Position numbers and translations under genes: made by a program. Below the pieces are notes generated by a model. That model made no database searches and was not told where the DNA came from. It worked only from the letters and a program-made list of their open reading frames with translations. Positions 18,614-25,000 of a stretch of 25,000 nt of DNA are shown in pieces. How positions within the stretch are numbered: the first letter of the stretch is position 1; the number at the start of each line of letters is the position of its first letter. Origin of the DNA: Daphnia carinata (lineage: Eukaryota; Arthropoda; Branchiopoda; Diplostraca; Daphniidae); NCBI RefSeq assembly GCF_022539665.2, contig NW_026712496.1, positions 1 through 25,000 of the forward strand, in the 5' to 3' direction.

Positions 18614-18632
18614 TGTAAAACGGATTGCCATA
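18614..18632 (-). repeat. solitary terminus of the A-D element family
   Basis: TGTAAAACGGATTGCCATA is the exact inverse of the first bases of copy D. It faces left, away from copy D. No element body follows to the left, so it is a fragment or belongs to a shorter relative. Confidence 0.6.
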
Positions 18633-19176
18633 GTTTGCATCAAACTTACCCATTCGGCAACCCAAGTGTGCATATGTTTTTCTTTGATAATTATTTTATT
18701 TTGCTACTATGCTTGGTAAACTGCAATTATGCCCAATATTTTTACCTTTGCATTTTAGGTCTTCTCTTCTATGTCACTAAGTACTATAGGGAAGGGAATA
18801 ACTGAAGTTGATTGAGATCTATTCTGATTCTCCTGATATCCATCTCAACAGGTTTTTATTTGCTTTTCAACATCCATTTCATAGTGGGACGTGTGGCTTT
18901 GATTAATATTGCCATAAAGTCTGCCGAAAATGGGTGTGTTAGGCCGATCTCTATTGCATTTTTTTTTTTTCTTTTTTTTTTTGTTTTTTTGTTTTGTTTT
19001 TATTTTGTTCCTTATTTTTCAAAGCTTTCTTCGGCGACTAGCGAACCTCTGGACTCGGAGAATTCCCCCCTTTTTTTCCCTGTACATCTCTTTCGATTCG
19101 ATAAAGTCGTATGTCTTTATTCCTTTCTTCTTTGTTGTGAATTGCAAAACACCAGCTGATCTATCTTAACTTGCAG
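18633..19176. other. possible exon fragments and a long T-run
   Basis: A run of T with a few C and G lies at about 18959-19013. Acceptor-like sites (TTTTAG near 18760, CTCAACAG near 18850) precede short open stretches such as GFYLLFNIHFIVGRVALINI, but they do not join into one frame. The hydrophobic open frames at 18812-19159 and 18930-19169 owe their length to the T-run. Confidence 0.3.
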
Positions 19177-19320
19177 GATTGGTTCATAACAAATATACAC
19201 AGAAGGAAGCAAAAACTATTTTGTGAACGATGTCGTAAAAACAAAAGAGGGAAAGAAGAAAAATGGCAAAAAGATTATAATAGGCAACCGTATCTTCATC
19301 TCTATGGGAATATTGTTTAG
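19177..19320 (+). CDS. orphan terminal exon, basic with a CxxC motif
   Basis: Following the acceptor TTAACTTGCAG, 47 codons read DWFITNIHRRKQKLFCERCR, then KNKRGKEEKWQKDYNRQPYL, and end in TAG. The acceptor is good and the composition is protein-like. No upstream exon could be joined with confidence, so it may be the last exon of a short gene or a relic. The single FCERC pair is not enough to call a zinc finger. Confidence 0.3.
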   Translation, partial: DWFITNIHRRKQKLFCERCRKNKRGKEEKWQKDYNRQPYLHLYGNIV

Positions 19321-19859
19321 ACAGTATTTTTGAACTGCGAACGTGGCGCTAGAGACTTAACTTGCTCGATGTTACTATAAGAATCTTGTAAGTGCATAGG
19401 ATCAAATTTATTTTCCCACGACGGCTCTTTTTTTCCAATTTTTTTTTTTTCATTGATTCGGTTTTTTTATTTAATGATTAAAAAGATAAAGTTCATTTTG
19501 ACTCGTCCCCCCTTTCCTGCCAACTTTATGTCTGTGCTCTTGATTTCCCCCGTCTTTGTCCAAAATATCACCCGTTTTGTTTTGTTGTACCGCAGAACTC
19601 TTTAATTATTAAGGAAACTCCTTTAGGTTTTCTCACCATTCTTGCAATACACTTGAAATATATTGTTTGAGCTTCTGACTAGATTTAAGCTAGTTAGCCG
19701 CAGAGCTCTTCCAAATAGACGGGTAGCAAATTACGATGTTGCAAAGAAGGAACCCGAAGGTTAATTGGTGAATTTTTTTCTCAACATGTCGGGCTTGCAA
19801 ATCGGTGACTTACGATGTTCGAAGGCTTGCCGATAATTATAACTGTTTCTTAATTTAAA
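19321..19859. other. noncoding stretch
   Basis: AT-rich with T-runs near 19431-19450. No gene, repeat or RNA was recognised. Confidence 0.4.
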
Positions 19860-19979
19860 ATGAGTGCAGCGCCCAGCGAGAAACAGCGACGAACATTTGA
19901 CATGCAAGATGCAAGCTTTACAGTCAACTTTCAGCTTCGCAGTCCAGCAAGATCTGCAGACAACAATAGAAATCAATTG
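19860..19979 (+). CDS. possible first exon, 40 codons
   Basis: From an ATG in the context TAAAATG, 40 codons read MSAAPSEKQRRTFDMQDASF and continue TVNFQLRSPARSADNNRNQL, a composition typical of a disordered protein N-terminus. A GTGTCT after it is a weak donor; without splicing, the frame runs on to 20060. No later exon was found before element D, so the gene, if real, was broken or is not a gene. Confidence 0.25.
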
Positions 19980-20185
19980 GTGTCTTGTGTGTTTCCTGTT
20001 CTTTTTAACATTTTCGTTGAGAAAGTGCAAAGGCCTTCTCACATTTGTCAAAATCGGTAAAACCGCCATTTATTTTGAAAACGATTCGTTTCACGAGAAA
20101 ACCGATCACGGATTCTAAATCAGCGTTCAAATTTGATCATTTAGTGTGAGTTTTGTCCAATTTCAACAGCTTTCGTTTTTGGACG

Positions 20186-20402
20186 ATTTTGACAAAAGTA
20201 GGAAGGCTATAGCCTTCTCACTTTTTCATTTTTGGCCAAAATTTAAATTTCACTTAAAATACATGATTCCGATTCAGAATTGAATGCTGATCACGGAAAT
20301 CAAGTTCATTTACCAATTGGCCTTATGGTTAAACGTAAAAAACGATAAAATCAGGAAAGTCGGGCTTATTTATTAGTCGGGCTTACTCATTAGTCGGGCT
20401 TA
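20186..20402. repeat. MITE arm plus iterated TCGGGCTTA block, before element D
   Basis: Bases 20186-20355 match 4053-4230, including a perfect 16-bp palindrome GAAGGCTATAGCCTTC (20202-20217). They are followed by three TCGGGCTTA units (20356-20402) in the opposite orientation to the block that follows the matching arm near element A. Confidence 0.6.
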
Positions 20403-20668
20403 AATTTTTTTCTACAAAACCTGATAACTCGTCGGAAATGTTTGAATATCACAGGATATTATGGCAATCCGTTTTACACAAAAAAAAAAAAAATATTTCG
20501 CCAAAAAAAAAAAAAAATCACAATTTTTTCTTTTTTTCCGACACGTAGCCATCTACCGCTTAGACTCGTTATTACTGGCATAGGCAATTTCAGTCCATTG
20601 GATGCCATTCGCAGTTAGTTCAGTAACGTGGATGGAGAATAACGCGTGGCTGGAGGAACAATTGAAAA

Positions 20669-21680
20669 ATGGATAAGATAATACAACAAAAGGATGGTAA
20701 GTATAAACATTATTATATTGGTTTTCAATTATTAATTATTGTTTATTAGATCAAATTATGAAGCTGTAGGCCCAATTATTGGAACAACCCAAAATATTAG
20801 ATAACAGCAAAGCTAAGGATGGTAAGGCCTAATATGTAATGATTCTATTTATTTGCTTTTATTCATTTGTGTTTTGTAGCTCAAATTTTGAGTCTACAAG
20901 CTCAGCTAGGAGAAAAGAACAAATTGGAACGGAACAGTTTCCAAACAGTGAAGGAGGTTTTTCAAAACTCTTCCCTAACTGAACGTGAGGATGAGTTGGC
21001 ATTAGGCGAACACAGTCAGGTACCTAAACGTTTCAAATAAGAATTCAAAATAAGTATAGAATTTTAACAAACAATTATTTATTGTTTAGTTATTCAGTCT
21101 ACCACCTGACAGTGTGTTAAAGTTAAATTCTGTTAGTGCTGCAGTAAAAGAATTGTTAGTAATAAGTCCATGCAGCGAAGGAAGTGAACAATTGTGGGAC
21201 CGTATTTGGGCTGAAAATGGGTGTGGTACGGAAACCCAGAAATAGCATGAGTTCAACATAAAACATGAATTAGGTACTTTTCGGTTTTTTGTCTATTGAA
21301 AAAGTATTTTTAATGCTATTATTTTGCATTCACAGAATATTAGTGGGGGATCAAGTCAAGTCTGAAAGTGTTACAGGATGGAAGAGTGAGCCTACAGTTG
21401 AAAAACACTGAAAGTGCATTACCATTAAGGTATGAGGTAAAGTAATAGAGTATGCAAATTGTCTAATGAGAAGTACCATCTTGTGTGAATGAATCCTGTG
21501 TAACAGCAATCCTTTATAGTTCTGTCACAGCTAGAAGCCTCAAATAATTCTGCCTCTCTTGCTAAAGAACAACTTGTCCTTTACATTCAGAGTGTTGGTG
21601 AAGCTAGGTACTTAAATGGCCCTAAAGATGTTTCATTTCGTTGGCATTGCAGCGATGAACATCATACATGGACTTTTTAG
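20669..21680 (+). pseudogene. coiled-coil gene of element D, with internal stops
   Basis: Exons 1-4 are 20669-20696, 20750-20821, 20880-21019 and 21090-21273, with lengths identical to copy A. Exon 2 has an in-frame TAG (IMKL, stop) and exon 4 another (ETQK, stop). The exon 5 acceptor (ATATTAG) is intact, but the exon stops at VEKH. Exon 6 runs further than in A, through KDVSFRWHCSDEHHTWTF to a TAG at about 21680. That is probably the ancestral C-terminus. Confidence 0.5.
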
Positions 21681-22187
21681 GTATGAAAGGAATTTTCTTG
21701 AAAATATTTTGAATTTATGACAAAGCATTTCTCCTCCTTTTTGCCAACCATGTCTAATCTACAAAAAAAAATTATCCAATAGGAAAGGATTTTCAGCATA
21801 CTGGGAACACAACTATCAACAATGCAACATTCTACGGGTGTTATTTTATCATTCAAGAGCCTTGTACAATGATTTTCATCTACAATTTGTATGGCCTTTC
21901 CCAAGCTTCTGTCAGAAGTTGAATCTATGAGTCATGTAAGTCACATGAGCAACAATTGAGATGCTTAATGGTGTTGTTTTTCTTTTCTCAGTGTAGGTTA
22001 ATAGTAACATTGGATCTGAAAAAATTCGTGGTTGGGGCATGACACTGAATAAATTGTAATGATTGGATGGATGACATGATATTTCTATACTTCATTCGGA
22101 TTCCCGAAACGGTATTTTATATTTAAAAAATTGAAGTGCATATCTGGGCTCCCTTCCTTTCCGTAGCCCCGTTTCCCCTTGACTCGT

Positions 22188-22509
22188 AATAAGCCCGTAG
22201 GGGGTCATGCCCCTACTGTACGGTATATATAAAAACAACATATACCGAGGTTTGGAGGGCTCTGGCCGGAAAGGGGACGTGGGGTGCCGCTTAGTCCGAT
22301 GATGTGTTCACGGAGGGCGATGTGGCTACCCACAAATCCGAACTAAAGGTTAATCGCTCCTGTAAAAATGTTCCAAATCTTCAGCTCTTCTTCCGGCTTC
22401 TCTTAGCCAATCACCGGGTAATCTCCCCGGTGGGTCAACAAAGCAGTGTCTCCCCCTGCCTGGGTTGACGGCAACTTTTGAAAGGGATATTGTGCCCTTT
22501 TAAAGTTGC
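22188..22509 (+). ncRNA. 322-bp hairpin-rich module of element D
   Basis: It differs from the copy A module at three bases only: G to A in a loop, and two changes in the last hairpin, one of which lengthens the inner stem to GGG/CCC. All five stems are kept. Confidence 0.4.
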
Positions 22510-22688
22510 AAAAATAATTGTATGTGCAGAGAATTGTCAATAAAATTTTTTTTATAAAATATTTTTTGGAAAATTTGTTTCTTTCATTGTCTGTGTTCAC
22601 ACATTACATTTATCAACTTTTTTTTATTTGCTTTGCTTTACTTGTTTTTGTAACTTTCTATGGTAAGCATTGCTTCCGTGACAATTGT

Positions 22689-22753
22689 CGTCTGGGATTT
22701 GAACCACAGAATTCTTGCACCATAGGCCAGCGTGCTACCGGTATGTCATACTA
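22689..22753 (-). pseudogene. tRNA-like sequence (-) at the left edge of the second E copy
   Basis: Identical to 11546-11610 except for one base in the T-arm region. Confidence 0.5.
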
Positions 22754-22844
22754 CCCTTGTTAACATTGTTTCGGATTGTGATACCTATATAGATATTCAG
22801 TACACACTAGCTTATTGTTGAATGCATATTAGTTATTTGTAAGT

Positions 22845-22911
22845 TCATGGTTGGAATAATGGTAAAGCATGTGGTTGTCATGCTAGAATACTAGGGTTCG
22901 ATCCCCATATC
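22845..22911 (+). pseudogene. tRNA-like sequence (+) in the second E copy
   Basis: Nearly identical to 11702-11768, with the same canonical B box and perfect GCATG/CATGC stem. Confidence 0.5.
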
Positions 22912-23055
22912 AGTTAATGTACAGCTAAATAATAAATACAAAATTAAATAGTGTAAAATCTTTTTTATTGTCCCTCCTTCCACCCACATATCCACCACTA
23001 TTACATACATTTTAAAATACAGTACACAACATACAATACATATACAGATACACTT

Positions 23056-23381
23056 AAACTAACACGTTGGCTGCCACGCCACCATTTTCTACTGTCGCTA
23101 GTGTCGCTATCCTAGGGATAGCGACCAAGGGGGCCGGGTAGGCCGGGCTGACACGGCGATGAGACCTTTTTGGGAACGCACACCCCAGGTCTCATCAGCC
23201 GCATCGAAAAAGGGAATTCCCTGTGGTGCGTTGCCTAGGGGCCATTCGGCCAATCTTGGGCAGTGGCGCTGCTCCACCCCATGGCAGATAGACCATGGAG
23301 CAGAACAGCGCGGCCCGTCCCTGTCAAGCTACAAAAAAAAAGGGGATCAAAGTGGGTGGGTGGCAGCCAACGTGTTAGTTT
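23056..23381. mobile_element. hairpin-rich MITE, second copy
   Basis: The inverted ends are 23056-23077 and 23360-23381. It is identical to the element at 11913-12237 apart from one extra A in an A-run. Confidence 0.6.
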
Positions 23382-23419
23382 GCAAAACATAATACAACAT
23401 AAAACAAAACACAACCATA

Positions 23420-23632
23420 CCACGAAGACGAGGCGACCACGAGGTGATGAAGGGGCGATAGGGGAGGCGTAGACGGCGTGACCACGAGGCGATGACAGGG
23501 CGACGACGACGGGCGAGGCGACGGGAGAGGCGAAGACGGGGCGACGGGCGAGGCGATGGGCAAGGCGACGGGCGAGGCGAAGACGGCTACAGGCGAGGCG
23601 ACGGACGGGGCGAAAAGCCAGGCGACGAAGGA
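23420..23632. repeat. GC-rich minisatellite, second copy
   Basis: Same units as 12276-12510, with a different arrangement and fewer copies. Confidence 0.8.
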
Positions 23633-25000
23633 TTATGAAGTGAAGAACGGGCAAAACTTAGAATTTTGATTCAATTTTGCGTGGAACAGAAGATGATGGC
23701 ATAGTTCTAAATGATAAATATGAAGAAAACGTTACTACATGTGGAATATAATATTATTGGCATAATTATAACAGGGAAGGAAATTTACTTTACCCTGTTG
23801 TCCAAAGACGCAAAAGTTGTTGGGCTGGTAATTTTGCTGAAGGAGAAGGCTCAGCAGACCTACGATGGGATATTATATTTAAAGAATGGCAACAGTAGAT
23901 AAGCCTCAAACTTAAAATACCAAACAGGACTGGCTGTGATGTCCATTTCTATGTAAGTTGGTTGGTAGTGGTTAATCATTGGAATCCAAACAAAGAGGGA
24001 CACGATGCACTAGTCAGATTAAAGCTGTTTCTGATGACTAGGCAAAGGGTAGTCAAATGAGACAGTGGTGTGTTGGTTCTATCATTGGTGACCTTCCCAC
24101 TGGTTAGTATGTCTTCCGTTGTAAGTTTTACAAAGCTAGATGTTAAAGTCAGAATCATGCCAATATTAACGGCCACACACAAGTTACATACCTCTAAATA
24201 GAGCAACAGAGTAGCGTGATGGAATGCTAAGGTCATAGTTCTTTGACAGAGCAATTTGTGACAGTTTGGAATTGGCAGCTTGCATAGCTTGCAAGATTGC
24301 CCGTTACATGAAAAATGAAATATTTGGTTTGCTTCACGTCCAAAACGACACAGGGAATAAAACACTTAATAGTACTTAATTTTATACAACTTTTCACTGG
24401 AGTCTAACATTTTTAACAAAGACTTTCAAGCAGGATTAACTGCTTACACCACTGTCACACGTAAACATTCCACCATTTTGGAAGCGCAACAGCGACATCT
24501 AGTTTTTTTCTCAACAACCAAAATAAAAGTGAATCGAAGAAGAATTAGTGAACAAGTTGTTTATTAAAAAACCTCGGTATTACCATTAAAATACATGATT
24601 TAGATTGGAAATTTCACAGGGCTTTTTACAAGCGTGTCTGACCAGCATCAAACTGTAGTTTAAGAATAAATAATCTTACGTGTTTTTGTTTAAAATAGTA
24701 CTTCCCATCTCTTGCCAGCTTTTAGTCGTATAAATATCAACACATAATCACCAGGTTTTTCTTGTGTCTTCTCGGTTAGAAAATGAAAATACAAAATGAC
24801 AAGGTTAAGTCAAAACAACGAATTACTAGAAGATCAACTGTCGGTCACACAACATGATACAAAAACACGACATTTACATATAAAACAATCGGTTCGGTAT
24901 TGCGAACGCCTGTGTGCCCTTTGCGCTAATACCAATTTAATGAAGATATTGACCAAAAAGAACGACATTTTAGTTTTTTGCGCTCGTCCCCAGAGTCAGA

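Larger units (their letters stand above)
20460..22687 (+). mobile_element. repetitive element, copy D
   Basis: Same layout as copy A, with the terminus TATGGCAATCCGTTTTACA. Unlike C, copy D keeps the tail after the structured module (similar to A and B as far as about 22675). It is cut at 22688 by unit E. Confidence 0.7.
22689..25000 (+). repeat. duplicated unit E, second copy, cut by the window end
   Basis: It matches 11546-13878 base for base apart from about ten small differences and a shorter minisatellite. The left edge is sharp: 22688 and earlier bases have no match at the same place in the first copy. Confidence 0.75.

Noticed and set aside
18812-19169. Hydrophobic open frames suggesting a membrane protein
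   Set aside because: The phenylalanine runs are the translation of a T-run.

Overview
The window is eukaryotic nuclear DNA and most likely arthropod. It is AT-rich, has introns of about 55-70 bp with GT..AG ends, ends in a WDR11 homologue, carries a secreted protein with a peritrophin-type chitin-binding domain, and holds many tRNA-like fragments. A branchiopod crustacean such as Daphnia would fit, but that is inference. There are no operons or prokaryotic signals.

Region 1 (1-2900) holds the only convincing host genes: the 3' part of WDR11 (+) and, tail to tail with it, a two-exon secreted protein (-) with three acidic repeats of about 50 residues followed by a six-cysteine chitin-binding domain. 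Region 2 (2904-4364) is intergenic DNA filled with foldback-like elements built on iterated TCGGGCTTATTT motifs.

Region 3 (4365-11370, and again 20460-22687) holds four copies of one roughly 2.1-2.2 kb repetitive element, here called A (+), B (-), C (+) and D (+). Each starts with TATGGCAATCCGTTTTA, carries a spliced coiled-coil gene, then a decayed 3' half, then a 322-bp module rich in hairpins. A and B form a nearly identical inverted repeat. B and C meet head to head with 4 bp between their termini. The gene is damaged in every copy, and no transposase, reverse transcriptase or integrase reading frame was recognised in any of them.

Region 4 (11546-13878, and again 22689-25000) is a second duplicated unit, E, lying downstream of C and of D. 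It starts at the 3' end of a tRNA-like sequence. It contains a second tRNA-like sequence, a 325-bp hairpin-rich element with 22-bp terminal inverted repeats, and a GC-rich minisatellite. The E copies are more than 99% identical, although the C and D elements beside them are only about 87-93% identical outside the 322-bp module. The second E copy runs off the end of the window.

Region 5 (13879-20459) is mostly noncoding, with a few exon-like remnants (14806-14999, 16038-16204, 16515-16646, 19177-19320, 19860-19979), another divergent pair of tRNA-like sequences, and several simple or minisatellite repeats.

The best candidate for something undescribed is the A-D family: a transposase-less mobile unit with a spliced coiled-coil gene and a structured 3' module that is conserved far better than its coding part. 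All identities were counted by eye on parts of the sequence and are approximate.
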